NCBI GenBank assembly: GCA_025054695.1
Contig: JANWZI010000009.1
Coordinates: 1-64,000, forward strand
DNA length: 64,000 bases
Reading direction: 5' to 3'
Source of the DNA: Myxococcota bacterium
GTDB lineage: Bacteria; Myxococcota_A; Polyangia; Polyangiales; JANWZI01
Below, one piece after another: positions 24,891-33,617 of this stretch. Position numbers and translations under genes: made by a program. Numbering within the stretch: the first letter of the stretch is position 1; every line of letters begins with the position of its first letter. Below the pieces are notes generated by a model. It was given only the letters and a program-made list of their open reading frames with translations, had not been told where the DNA came from and made no database searches.

Positions 24891-27089
24891 TTGCAGCCAC
24901 GCAGTACCGAAGTTTCGGCGGCCGACCCAGAGCCGCTGTCCGCCTTGCTCGACCGGGTCCGGTCCTACCAGCCGCGGCTCGACGACGAATCGATCCGCCG
25001 CGCGTACCGGTACGCGGAGCGCATGCACCTGGGCCAGCTGCGCAAGTCGGGGGAGCCGTACTTCACGCATCCGCTCGCGGTCGCGGGAATCATCGCCGAA
25101 ATGCGCCTGGACGCGACGAGCGTGTGCGCGGCGCTGCTGCACGACGTGCTCGAGGACACCGCCGCGACCGAAGAGGAGCTCGTGCGGCTGTTCGGTCGCG
25201 AGGTCGCGTTCCTCGTCGACGGCGTCACCAAGCTCGGTCGGTATAACTTCGCGAACAAGGAGGACCAGCAGGCGGAGAGCTTCCGCAAGATGCTCGTCGC
25301 CATGGCGCGCGACATCCGCGTGCTGCTCGTCAAGCTGGCCGACCGGCTCGACAACATGCGCACGCTCGATGCGATGAGCCCCGATGCGCAGGAGCGGATC
25401 GCGCGCGAGACGCTCGAGATCTACGCACCGCTCGCCGGTCGCCTCGGCATCCAGTGGATCAAGGCCGAGCTCGAGGACCTCTCCTTCCGACACCTGCACC
25501 CGGAGGCCTATCGGGACCTGCGCGCACAGCTCAAGAAGCAGGCGCGGGATCGCGAGCGGTACATCGCGGACGTGAGCCGTCGGCTGCACGCCATGCTCGC
25601 CGAACGCGGCTTCGCGGTCGAGGTGCACGGTCGCGTCAAGCACCTGTACTCGGTCTGGCGCAAGATGCGCGACAAGGGGCTCGAGCTGGACCAGATCCAC
25701 GACCTGGTGGCGTTCCGCGTCATCGTCGAGGACGTGGCCGATTGCTACGCGGCCCTCGGCGTCGTGCATGCCCAGTGGACGCCCGTGCCCGGCCGCTTCA
25801 AGGACTACGTCGCGCTCGCCAAGCCCAACCTCTACCAGTCGCTGCACACCGCGGTGATCGGTCCGGGGGGCAAGACCCTCGAAGTGCAGATCCGCACCGA
25901 GGAGATGCACCGGCACGCCGAGTTCGGTGTGGCGGCGCACTGGCGCTACAAGGAGGGCGCCGCCGCGCGCCGCACCGGGCGCGCCGAGGCGGCGTTCGAG
26001 GAAAAGATCGCCTGGCTGCGCCAGCTCATGGAGTTCCAGAAGGAGGTTCCCGACCCGGCGGAATTCCTCGAGACCATCAAGGGCGATCTGGTCGCCGACG
26101 AGGTCTACGTCTTCACCCCGCGCGGGGACGTGAAGATCCTCCCGCGCAACGCGACCCCCGTCGACTTCGCCTACGCCGTGCACAGCGAGGTCGGCCATCA
26201 CTGCGCGGGCGCGCGCGTCAACGGGGTAATGGTCCCGTTGCGGCACGTGCTTCGCAACGGCGACGTCGTGGAGATCCTGACGAACACCGCGCAGCACCCG
26301 AGCAAGGACTGGCTGGAGTTCGTCGTCTCGAGTCGCGCACGCTCGCGTATCCGTCAATACGTCCGTGCCGAGGAGCGGCGTCGTTCGATCGAGCTGGGCC
26401 GCGATCTCGTCGAGCGGGAGATGCACCGCAGGGATCTGTCGCTCCAGCGCTGGCTCAAGAACGGCGAGCCGGGCCCGGTCCTGTCGCGTTTCCGGGTGCA
26501 GAGCGTCGAGGAGCTGTTCGCGCTCGTCGGCATCGGCAAGCTCGGCGCGCAGGACGTCGTGGCAGCCATCGCGCCCCCGGACGACACCGAGGCGCGCGAG
26601 ACCTTCCGTCCGAGCTTGATCGAGCGCACGGTCCGCAAGGTGACGGGGCGCGACGGCGACGCGATCGTCATCGACGGTCACGACGACGTGCTCGTCCGGT
26701 TCGCGCGGTGCTGCAATCCGGTGCCGGGCGACCTCGTCACGGGCTGGATCACGCGTGGGCGCGGCGTCACGGTCCACCGGCGCGGCTGCGCGCGCGCGAT
26801 GGAGCTCGACCCGGAGCGACGCATCGAGGTGAGCTGGGGGAGCGCCCCCCAGGTCGCGTTGCCCGTGCAGTTGCGCGTGACGACCGCGGACCGTCCCGGG
26901 ATCCTCGCCAACGTGTCGGCCGCGTTCACGCAGTGCGGCGTCAACATCAGCGAGGCGACCTGCAGGACGTCGCCGGAGGGGCGCGCGGTGAACCTGTTCC
27001 AGTTCACGGTCGGCAATCTCAAGAAATTGCGCGAAGTGATGCGCGCGGTGCAGCGCGTCGACGGCGTCTACGAGGTCGAGCGCGTCTGA
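24891..27089 (+). CDS. Rel/SpoT bifunctional (p)ppGpp synthetase/hydrolase
   Basis: A 732-residue protein with the full long-Rel layout: HD hydrolase domain (~30-190; THPLAVAGII, LLHDVLEDT, KLADRLDNMRTL), synthetase domain (~230-345; KHLYSVWRKM, DLVAFRVIV, GRFKDYVALAKPNLYQSLHT, EVQIRTEEMH), TGS domain (~390; VFTPRGDVKILPRNATPVDFAYAVH) and C-terminal ACT domain (~655-730; TTADRPGILANVSAAF). Both active sites look intact, so it should both make and degrade (p)ppGpp. The only start in this frame near the N-terminus is TTG 24891, as TGA at 24852 closes the frame upstream; TTG 24939 is possible. A rare start and a long leader suggest limited expression. Confidence 0.93.
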   Translation: MQPRSTEVSAADPEPLSALLDRVRSYQPRLDDESIRRAYRYAERMHLGQLRKSGEPYFTHPLAVAGIIAEMRLDATSVCAALLHDVLEDTAATEEELVRLFGREVAFLVDGVTKLGRYNFANKEDQQAESFRKMLVAMARDIRVLLVKLADRLDNMRTLDAMSPDAQERIARETLEIYAPLAGRLGIQWIKAELEDLSFRHLHPEAYRDLRAQLKKQARDRERYIADVSRRLHAMLAERGFAVEVHGRVKHLYSVWRKMRDKGLELDQIHDLVAFRVIVEDVADCYAALGVVHAQWTPVPGRFKDYVALAKPNLYQSLHTAVIGPGGKTLEVQIRTEEMHRHAEFGVAAHWRYKEGAAARRTGRAEAAFEEKIAWLRQLMEFQKEVPDPAEFLETIKGDLVADEVYVFTPRGDVKILPRNATPVDFAYAVHSEVGHHCAGARVNGVMVPLRHVLRNGDVVEILTNTAQHPSKDWLEFVVSSRARSRIRQYVRAEERRRSIELGRDLVEREMHRRDLSLQRWLKNGEPGPVLSRFRVQSVEELFALVGIGKLGAQDVVAAIAPPDDTEARETFRPSLIERTVRKVTGRDGDAIVIDGHDDVLVRFARCCNPVPGDLVTGWITRGRGVTVHRRGCARAMELDPERRIEVSWGSAPQVALPVQLRVTTADRPGILANVSAAFTQCGVNISEATCRTSPEGRAVNLFQFTVGNLKKLREVMRAVQRVDGVYEVERV

Positions 27090-27112
27090 CCCGCGGCACG
27101 GGAACCGGCCTT

Positions 27113-27129
27113 GCGGGACGGGATCCCGC
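27113..27129 (+). terminator. candidate hairpin after rel
   Basis: Perfect 6-bp inverted repeat GCGGGA-(CGGGA)-TCCCGC, 24 bp after the rel stop codon. No U-run follows, so if it is a terminator it is atypical. Confidence 0.3.
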
Positions 27130-27377
27130 GCCGTCGCGTCCGATCACGCCCGCCCGCGGTGCGGCGGCATCCCGGGGCTTGTGCTCGGGTGGTCGACGGC
27201 GGATGATGCGCCCGACCGGTGACCGCGTGCCCGCGGCCGTCCGCCGACCCGTGGAGCCCGGCGCGGGGTCGGTTCGAGCAGGATGAATGCGAGCGGCGGG
27301 TGCTGCGTCTGGGGCACGACCGGCCGGTGTGAAAGAGGACGCGGGCTCGACGGGCCCGGCAACGACAGGAGAAGAAC

Positions 27378-28283
27378 ATGAAGAGAGCGCATGCGTACGT
27401 GCTGATCGCGGGATCGCTGCTCGGGACGAGTTCCGCCGCGGCGCAGAGCAACTTCGGAACCATCGTCCTGCGCTCCGGATTCACGCCGGATCCACACATC
27501 GTGAACGGCGTCAGCGGGGGCAGTCAGCCCGCCTCGAACCTCGCGCCAGGCTGTCGCGGCTTCGTCACGGCCCAGCCCGATCACATCCTCAACCTAACGA
27601 CCCCGTTCACGTTCCTGCGCATCTTCGCCGAGAGCGCGGCGGACACGACGCTGGTCGTGCAGCAACCGACCGGGGCCATCGTGTGCAACGACGACACGTA
27701 CGGACGCAATCCCGCGATCGAAGGCACCTTCCCGGCGGGTACCTATCGCATCTGGATCGGATCCTACCACGCCGGTCAGCACGCGCAGTACCAGCTCAAG
27801 CTCACCGAGCTCCGTGCCGTCGTGCCGGGCGGAGGCGCCGTGGGAGTCGGCGTGGTCGCCGGTCCCAACCCGGGTCTCGACGTGAACGCACGACGCGGCA
27901 ATTTCCGACCCGTCTCGCTGCGCTCGGGATTCCTGCCCGATCCCAGGCGATTGACGGGCACGAGCGGCGGTGCGTTCGACGCGGCGCAGCTCGGCGGTGG
28001 TTGCCGGGGATGGGTGGCGGCGCGTCCCGACCATGTGGTCACGCTGCGCAGCGGCTTCAATTTCCTTCGGATGTACGTCTCGTCGCAGGCCGATACGACG
28101 CTGGTCGTGCGTACCCCGGACGGTCGCTGGCTGTGCAACGACGACACGTTCGGAACCAACCCTTCCATCGAGTCTCCGAGCTGGGGGCCGGGGCGGTACC
28201 TGGTCTGGGTGGGCAGCTACCAGCAGGGCGTGATGGCGCCGTACCAGATCTTCTTCACCGAGCTGCCCACCAACGGCCCGTAA
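27378..28283 (+). CDS. secreted protein with two tandem ~110-residue repeats
   Basis: A 301-residue protein with a clear Sec signal peptide (MKRAHAYVLIAGSLLGTSSAAAQ, cleavage after AAA/AQ) and AGGAGAA 5 bp upstream of the ATG. Two homologous units cover the mature part: unit 1 FGTIVLRSGFTPDPH ... CRGFVTAQPDH ... CNDDTYGRNP ... GTYRIWIGSY, and unit 2 FRPVSLRSGFLPDPR ... CRGWVAARPDH ... CNDDTFGTNP ... GRYLVWVGSY. The pattern (polar start, beta strands, a CNDD loop, then a GTY/GRY strand) resembles PPC-type beta-sandwich domains, with a Cys pair per unit that may form disulfides. No enzymatic motif; probably periplasmic or extracellular. Family not named with confidence. Confidence 0.75.
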   Translation: MKRAHAYVLIAGSLLGTSSAAAQSNFGTIVLRSGFTPDPHIVNGVSGGSQPASNLAPGCRGFVTAQPDHILNLTTPFTFLRIFAESAADTTLVVQQPTGAIVCNDDTYGRNPAIEGTFPAGTYRIWIGSYHAGQHAQYQLKLTELRAVVPGGGAVGVGVVAGPNPGLDVNARRGNFRPVSLRSGFLPDPRRLTGTSGGAFDAAQLGGGCRGWVAARPDHVVTLRSGFNFLRMYVSSQADTTLVVRTPDGRWLCNDDTFGTNPSIESPSWGPGRYLVWVGSYQQGVMAPYQIFFTELPTNGP

Positions 28284-28387
28284 CCGCCGGTCCGCGGGGC
28301 GCGGGCAAAGTCGGGAAGCGTACCGGCCGCGCCGCGGATCCATGGCCTCGGGTGAGTCGTGGCGCTCTTCACGTGACGTGATGGGAG

Positions 28388-28523
28388 CTCGAGGCCGAAT
28401 CCGAGGCCGAGTCGGAGTCTGAGCCCGTGCCCGAGTCCGAGTCCGAGACGAACTCCGAGTCCGTGCCGGAGACAGAGCCCGAGTCCGAGGTCGAGTCCGA
28501 GACCAGGTCGGAGCCCGAGCCTG
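28388..28523 (-). repeat. CTCGGN hexamer array R7
   Basis: About 135 bp of NCCGAG units on the + strand, ending 10 bp before the GTG start of rimO, so it lies over the region where that gene's ribosome-binding site or promoter would be expected. Confidence 0.8.
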
Positions 28524-28533
28524 CGCGGGTGGC

Positions 28534-29964
28534 GTGAAGCGGATACGTGCGTCACAGTCCGCCGGTCCCGTGGAGCGGACCGTCCATCTCGTTTCGCTCG
28601 GCTGCGCCAAGAACGAGGTCGACGCCGAGGTCATGCTCGGCGTGTGCGAGGCCGAAGGCTGGCGTCTGGTTCCGCGGCCGGAGCAGGCCGAGGTCATCGT
28701 CGTCAACACGTGCAGCTTCATCGGGCCCGCGCGCCAGGAGTCGGTCGACGCCATCCTCGCGGCAGCGCGCATGAAGGAGCAGGGGCGTTGCCGGACGCTT
28801 GTCGTCGCCGGGTGTCTGGCCCAGCGCTACCCGGAGGCCCTCGCCGCCGAGCTTCCTGAGGTCGATCACTTCCTCGGCACGAGCGACGCGCTGCGCCTCG
28901 CAGATGTGCTACGAGGCCACGCGCCCCGAATGGCCGTCGGTCATCCGGCGGCGTGGACGATGCGGGCGTCGGACCCGCGCCGGGTCGCCCGGCGTCCGCA
29001 CAGCGTCTACGTGAAGATCGCCGAGGGATGCAACCGCCGCTGCGCGTTTTGCGCGATTCCGTCGTTTCGGGGACCGCAGCGCAGCCGCCCGCTCGACGAC
29101 GTCGTGGCCGAGGTCCGCGCCCTGGTTGAGCAGGGCGCCGTCGAGATCAACCTGGTCGCGCAGGACACGGTGGCGTGGGGGCGCGACTTGCCCGATCGAC
29201 CGCGGCTCGCTTCGCTGCTCGAGGCGATCGCGCGCGTGCCCGGCGTGCGCTGGGTCCGGATGCACTACCTGTATCCGGAATCGCTGGACGAGCGTCTGCT
29301 CGCGTTGATGCGAGACGATCCGCGCGTGCTGCCGTACGTGGACATGCCGCTGCAGCACGCTTCGGACGCGATGCTGCGACGCATGCGCCGCGGCCGAGGC
29401 GGCGATGCGTTGCGGCGACGCATCGAGCGCATACGAGAAGCCCTTCCCGGATCCGTCTGGCGCACCTCCTTCATCGTCGGTCATCCCGGCGAGACGGACG
29501 CCGACTTCGAGGAGCTGGTCCGACTCGTCGAGTGGGCGCAGTTCGATCACGTCGGCGTCTTCGTGTTTTCGCCCGAGGAAGGCACGCCGAGCGGAGTGAT
29601 GCGAGACCGCGTCCCCACGCGCGTCGCACGCGAGCGTCAGCGGCGCCTGTACGCGGTGCAACGCGCAATCAGCCGACGCAAGCTGGCCGAATTCGTCGGG
29701 CGCACGCTCGAAGTGCTCGTCGACGGCCCGAGCTCGCAGAGCGAGTGGCTGCTCGAGGGTCGGTACTGGGGACAGGCGCCCGACGTCGACGGCACCGTGA
29801 CGCTCGCCAACGGCACGGCGCAGCCCGGCCAGATACGCCTTGCGCGGGTCACCGCGGCGGCCGACCACGATCTCGTTGCGGATCTGCTCGATGCAGAGGG
29901 GCGCTCGGACGCACCGCCGCCCGCGGCCGTCCGTCGTCGCGTGCGCCTGCGCACCGTCGCCTGA
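28534..29964 (+). CDS. rimO: ribosomal protein S12 methylthiotransferase
   Basis: A 476-residue radical SAM methylthiotransferase that thiomethylates an Asp of ribosomal protein S12. It has the N-terminal UPF0004 cysteines (LGCAKNEVD, VNTCSFI, VAGCLAQRY), the radical SAM cluster EGCNRRCAFCAIPSFRG (~163) and the C-terminal TRAM-like region (LEGRYWGQAPDVDG). RimO is preferred over MiaB because of LGCAKNEVD and CAIPSFRG. The start is uncertain: GTG 28534 sits directly after the hexamer array with no clear ribosome-binding site; GTG 28570 (VERTVHLVS) starts closer to the conserved N-terminus. Confidence 0.92.
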   Translation: MKRIRASQSAGPVERTVHLVSLGCAKNEVDAEVMLGVCEAEGWRLVPRPEQAEVIVVNTCSFIGPARQESVDAILAAARMKEQGRCRTLVVAGCLAQRYPEALAAELPEVDHFLGTSDALRLADVLRGHAPRMAVGHPAAWTMRASDPRRVARRPHSVYVKIAEGCNRRCAFCAIPSFRGPQRSRPLDDVVAEVRALVEQGAVEINLVAQDTVAWGRDLPDRPRLASLLEAIARVPGVRWVRMHYLYPESLDERLLALMRDDPRVLPYVDMPLQHASDAMLRRMRRGRGGDALRRRIERIREALPGSVWRTSFIVGHPGETDADFEELVRLVEWAQFDHVGVFVFSPEEGTPSGVMRDRVPTRVARERQRRLYAVQRAISRRKLAEFVGRTLEVLVDGPSSQSEWLLEGRYWGQAPDVDGTVTLANGTAQPGQIRLARVTAAADHDLVADLLDAEGRSDAPPPAAVRRRVRLRTVA

Positions 29965-30038
29965 GGTCGTGGCGTCCACACCGATTGACCCTCGCACGCC
30001 CCCGCCCTATATGACCGCGGCCCGGTGGGAGCCGAGCG

Positions 30039-30344
30039 ATGGCGACGTACATCACCAAGGACTGCATCAACTGCGGGGCCTGCGAGCCCGAATGCCCCAA
30101 CGACGCGATCAGCGAGGGCGAGGACATCTACGTCATCAACCCCGAGCTGTGCACCGAGTGCGTCGGCTTCCACGACCACGAAGCCTGCCAGGCCGTCTGT
30201 CCGGTCGAGTGCTGCCTGCCGAACCCCGACATTCGGGAGGACGAGAAAACGCTCATCGAGCGGGCCCTGCGCCTGCATCCCGACGACGAGCAGCTGAAGG
30301 CGCGGGTCGCAGCCAACGACTTCCCGTCGCGATTCCGCAAGTAG
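30039..30344 (+). CDS. 2[4Fe-4S] ferredoxin (YfhL/Allochromatium type)
   Basis: A 101-residue ferredoxin. Cluster motif 1 is CINCGACEPECP and motif 2 is CTECVGFHDHEACQAVCPVECC; the extra residues between cysteines in the second motif and the ~30-residue C-terminal helical tail are typical of the Allochromatium vinosum/YfhL type. It begins MATYITKD with GGGAG about 6 bp upstream. Cytoplasmic electron carrier; partner unknown. It lies 74 bp after rimO, itself an iron-sulfur enzyme needing reductant, so a functional link is possible but unproven. Confidence 0.92.
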   Translation: MATYITKDCINCGACEPECPNDAISEGEDIYVINPELCTECVGFHDHEACQAVCPVECCLPNPDIREDEKTLIERALRLHPDDEQLKARVAANDFPSRFRK

Positions 30345-30361
30345 CGCGCGCACGGGACGGA

Positions 30362-31039
30362 TTGCCGCGCCCGGGATGGGCGCCGTCGCTGCTCGTCGCG
30401 CTCGTCACCGCGTCCTGCGCCCCGACGGTCGCGGCTCCGCTCGGCGCGTCCGTCGCGCCGGAGGGTCGCTTCGAACTCGCGGCCGGCGCGAGCGGTCGCC
30501 TGCCGGGACGTCGCATTCGCGAGGCAGCGGCCTCCGACGCGCGCATGGCCAATGGCGTGGTGGGGGGCGGGCCGGCGCCCGTGCTCGCAATCCGGCACGG
30601 CCTGTCGCGTCGGGTTGATGTCTCGCTCCTCGTCGTGGGTGCCGGTGCCGGCGCGGAGGTTCGATTCGCGCCGGTGCTCGTCGAGGGGCCCGCGCGCATG
30701 CGGCTGTTCACCGGCGTGCGCGGGCTCGTCGCCGTCGACGCGTCGGGCGACTCGGATGGCTTGCGCACGCGCGTCGTGCTCGATGCGCCGCTCGCCGTCG
30801 GAATCGATGCCTCCTCGCTCCTTCTCGTGTGGGGCGGTTTGCGGGGCGGCACGATCCTCGTCGATGGCCCGCGCGGGCCACGGGCATGGCGTGGGGGCGC
30901 GCTACTCGGTTTCGGCACGGGCCTGCGCGACGTGCACGCGCTCGCCGAGCTGGGCGCGACGTTCGAGTCGTGGCACGGTGGGGTCGGTGCGGCGGGTCTC
31001 GTTCTCGAGCCCGCGTTCGCGATTCGCCTTCGCTTCTGA
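30362..31039 (+). CDS. putative lipoprotein, unknown function
   Basis: About 225 residues from a TTG start (LPRPGWAPSLLVALVTASC), giving a short signal with Cys after VTAS, so probably a lipoprotein. The start is uncertain because the ORF is open upstream in this frame and no good ATG/GTG exists. The mature protein has many short alternating hydrophobic strands (RVDVSLLVVGAGAGAEVRF, MRLFTGVRGLVAV) and ends in LEPAFAIRLRF with terminal Phe, as in outer-membrane beta-barrels, so it may be a small barrel or a barrel-associated lipoprotein. It begins 17 bp after the ferredoxin stop. Confidence 0.55.
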   Translation: MPRPGWAPSLLVALVTASCAPTVAAPLGASVAPEGRFELAAGASGRLPGRRIREAAASDARMANGVVGGGPAPVLAIRHGLSRRVDVSLLVVGAGAGAEVRFAPVLVEGPARMRLFTGVRGLVAVDASGDSDGLRTRVVLDAPLAVGIDASSLLLVWGGLRGGTILVDGPRGPRAWRGGALLGFGTGLRDVHALAELGATFESWHGGVGAAGLVLEPAFAIRLRF

Positions 31040-31072
31040 AGCGCGTGCGCGCCGACCGGGGCTCGAGCCGTT

Positions 31073-31609
31073 TCAGCGTGTCCGTGCGGCGGGCCCCCGC
31101 ATCCCCATCTGGATCCGCTCGCCGAGGAGCGCGCCGAACAGCGTCACCATCACGCCGACCAGGCCTCCGATGACGTAGAGCGGAGCCGGGATGTCGTACA
31201 GCTCGTCGATGTGGATCAGCCACGCCACCGTCGGGATCGAGGCCATGAAGGCTCCCACGGCGGGCTCGTAGAACGTGCGCCCCGGCGACAGCAAGCCCGT
31301 GATGATGCCGCCGACGAACCAGATGGCCGCGCTGAGCAGCATGCCGGGCGTTCCCTGCGGGTCGTACACGTCGCTGAGCACCGCAGGCAAGAGCACGAGC
31401 ACGATCGCCTGGAGCACGACGTTGATGCCGAACGCGACAAAGGCCCACTTCCAGGTGAAGGCGTGCTGTTGGTAGCGCCGTCCCTGCGCCTCTTCGTCGA
31501 GGGGGTCGATGGTCCCCGCGTCGAGACGCGCCCCGCACGAGACACAGCGGGCGGCGGTGCCCGGATTCTTGAAGCCGCAGATCGCGCAGACGATTTCTTT
31601 CGCCGCCAT
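31073..31609 (-). CDS. zinc-ribbon membrane protein
   Basis: A 178-residue protein with an N-terminal zinc ribbon (CAICGFKNPGTAARCVSCG, two CxxC) on the cytoplasmic side, then four hydrophobic helices (AFVAFGINVVLQAIVLVLL; LLSAAIWFVGGIITGLL; AVGAFMASIPTVAWLI; LYVIGGLVGVMVTLFGALLG). The start ATG (MAAKEIV) has AGG 9 bp upstream; ATG 31624 (MRLDIM) is an alternative. This architecture is common among uncharacterised myxobacterial proteins; function unknown. It converges on the lipoprotein gene ending at 31039. Confidence 0.7.
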   Translation of the reverse strand: MAAKEIVCAICGFKNPGTAARCVSCGARLDAGTIDPLDEEAQGRRYQQHAFTWKWAFVAFGINVVLQAIVLVLLPAVLSDVYDPQGTPGMLLSAAIWFVGGIITGLLSPGRTFYEPAVGAFMASIPTVAWLIHIDELYDIPAPLYVIGGLVGVMVTLFGALLGERIQMGMRGPAARTR

Positions 31610-31780
31610 GATGTCGAGCCTCATCTTCGCAGGGTCGCGTGGCGCCACGCAAGCGCGGCGCACGGGTTGCCGCGACGTCCGGCGGGCTTCGGGCAGGGCG
31701 GGGTCGCGCGCACGGGCGCGCCGCACGCACCGGAACGGGGTCGACGGCATGCGTTCGCGCCCAGCAGGGTCGAGGGGCCG

Positions 31781-33130
31781 TCACCGGTGGTGGAGCGCGC
31801 CGGCTGGACGTTCGTCACGTCCGGGCCGTGGCGCACCGAGCGCCGAGGCGGGTTCGTGGACGGGATCGGGGGCCTGTGACGGATCCGGAAACGGCAGTCG
31901 CGTGTCGGCGCCGTCCGCGCGAGGTCGTGTCGCGTCCGCGGTCCGCGCGTCGGTCGTCGCCCGCGAGGCGAGCAGCAACGCCCGGGCCCGTTCGACTCCC
32001 TCGTGCAGCCGACGAACCCACGGGCCCCGCGCTCCGGTTCGCTCGACCATGACGAGCGTCATCTCCCAGTAGCGGATCGCGTGACGCAGCAACGGCTCGA
32101 CGAGCCGCGCGACGGATCGACGGTAATCCTGCGCGTACAGCGCGAGCTCCCGCTCGTCCATCTCGAAGCGGGGGGGCGGCACGGGCGCCGCCATCACGGT
32201 CTCCCAAAACGAGAGATAGAGCTCGCCCACGCGATAGCCCGACGCGGACGACCAGTACGGATCCGCGAACGTCATCGCCTGGAAGTACTCCCGCTGGGCT
32301 TGCAGCAGATGGCGTGCTCGTCGCTCGAGCACGGCTCGTTGCTCGGGCACCGGACCGGGAGGCAATCGCACGGACTCGGCACGGCGCCTGGCGACCTCGC
32401 CGAGCACGAACGCGGCGCACGCCGCGAACGCGGGGTCCGCGATGCGGTCCTCGCCCCGGCGGCTGCGGTGGAAGACCAGCGCTTCGCGCGCCGCGCGTTC
32501 CGCCTCGTCGAGCCGATCGAGCTCGGCGAGCGCGAGGGCCCGGCGGGCCATCGCCTCCAGACGCTCGTCGGAGCGAAGGTCCGACCGATCGAGCACCGCG
32601 GCCGCCACCTCCACCGCGCGCTCCAGCCGACCCGCTTCCGGGAGCCACTCGAGCAACAGCAGCCCCGCGTGGCGTCCATCACGACCCCGCGGGTGGCTGG
32701 CGAGCAGTCGTTCGAGCCGGGCGATGGCGTCGTGGAGCTTGTCGGTCGCGCGCAGACACAGCGCGGCGTTGTACAGTGCCGGAGCGGCGGCTTCGCTCGA
32801 GGGAAACCGATCGACGAGCCGGTCGTAGAGCGCGACCGCCCCCTCGCAGTCACCCTCTCGGGCGCGCGCACGAGCCCGTTCGAACAGTTCCGGCGCGTCC
32901 ATCCATTCGATGGCGAACGAGCCGTCGGGACGGAGGCGCGCCTCGAGGCGGATCTCGTCGCCGCGCACGTGGCGCGAGGGCCGATGCGCGCTGGACGCCG
33001 AGCCGCAGCCCAATGCGAGGAGGAGCGCGACCCCGAGCCCCGTCGCCGCACGCGTCGAAAATTCGACCTGCCCCCGCGTCGATTCTACGTTCGTCCGGGG
33101 CAGGTCGGACGGCCGCTCCGGAGGAATCAT
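31781..33130 (-). CDS. tetratricopeptide-like lipoprotein
   Basis: About 449 residues. A hydrophobic segment VALLLALGCGSA at ~33-44 suggests a lipoprotein signal, though the N-region before it is unusually long. TPR-like helical repeats are visible (APELFERARARAREGDCEGAVALYDRLVDRFP, LYNAALCLRATDKLHDAIARLERLLASHP and others), as in outer-membrane assembly or cell-envelope lipoproteins. The C-terminal ~50 residues are Pro/Asp-rich. Start uncertain: ATG 33130 shares its CATG with the ATG of the divergent gene at 33129, and ATG 33157 is in frame upstream. Probably envelope-associated; function unknown. Confidence 0.65.
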   Translation of the reverse strand: MIPPERPSDLPRTNVESTRGQVEFSTRAATGLGVALLLALGCGSASSAHRPSRHVRGDEIRLEARLRPDGSFAIEWMDAPELFERARARAREGDCEGAVALYDRLVDRFPSSEAAAPALYNAALCLRATDKLHDAIARLERLLASHPRGRDGRHAGLLLLEWLPEAGRLERAVEVAAAVLDRSDLRSDERLEAMARRALALAELDRLDEAERAAREALVFHRSRRGEDRIADPAFAACAAFVLGEVARRRAESVRLPPGPVPEQRAVLERRARHLLQAQREYFQAMTFADPYWSSASGYRVGELYLSFWETVMAAPVPPPRFEMDERELALYAQDYRRSVARLVEPLLRHAIRYWEMTLVMVERTGARGPWVRRLHEGVERARALLLASRATTDARTADATRPRADGADTRLPFPDPSQAPDPVHEPASALGAPRPGRDERPAGALHHR

Positions 33131-33617
33131 GCACGTTCCGGGCTTTCCTCGCACCATGTCGCGTTCCGACGTGACGAGCGCCTCGGTCGCGTTGCGGGCC
33201 CGAGGCGCGTACGGGTCCGCGCAGGGCCGCCTCCATCCGGACGACACCCCCGCCGACCGCGTGCGCGACGAGTGGGGCCCGCTCGGCCGCACGGAGCTCG
33301 ACGCGTTCGCGATGCACGAGGCGTTGTGCGAGTCGTTGCCGATCGGCACACCCGAGCGCGCGCGGACGATCGAACGGCTCGGATACGAGGACGAGGCGCA
33401 TTTCGAGCGCGTGCGGCGCACGTTCCTCAAGTATTACGGCATCGGCGAGCCCGACGCGCCGATTTCGACCTACGTCTGGGGCGACCGGGCGAGCGAGGCG
33501 ATCGCCCTGGCGCGGCGGGCGCTCGAAGCCTCGGCTCGCTCCGCGACGAGCTCGGACGGTACGGGCCCCGCCGGTCCCGCGGGCCGCCGCGACGATCAGG
33601 ACAGCCGGTCCCGATAG
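33129..33617 (+). CDS. hypothetical protein
   Basis: A 162-residue cytoplasmic-looking protein from ATG 33129 with GGAGG just upstream (ggaggaatcATG). It has one coherent region (DELDAFAMHEALCESLPIG-like helix, then FERVRRTFLKYYGIGEPDAPISTYVWGD) and a low-complexity Ser/Ala/Gly tail that overlaps the end of the nspC gene by 22 bp on the opposite strand. No family recognised. ATG 33156 (MSRSDV) is an alternative start that would remove the awkward overlap with the divergent start. Confidence 0.5.
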   Translation: MHVPGFPRTMSRSDVTSASVALRARGAYGSAQGRLHPDDTPADRVRDEWGPLGRTELDAFAMHEALCESLPIGTPERARTIERLGYEDEAHFERVRRTFLKYYGIGEPDAPISTYVWGDRASEAIALARRALEASARSATSSDGTGPAGPAGRRDDQDSRSR

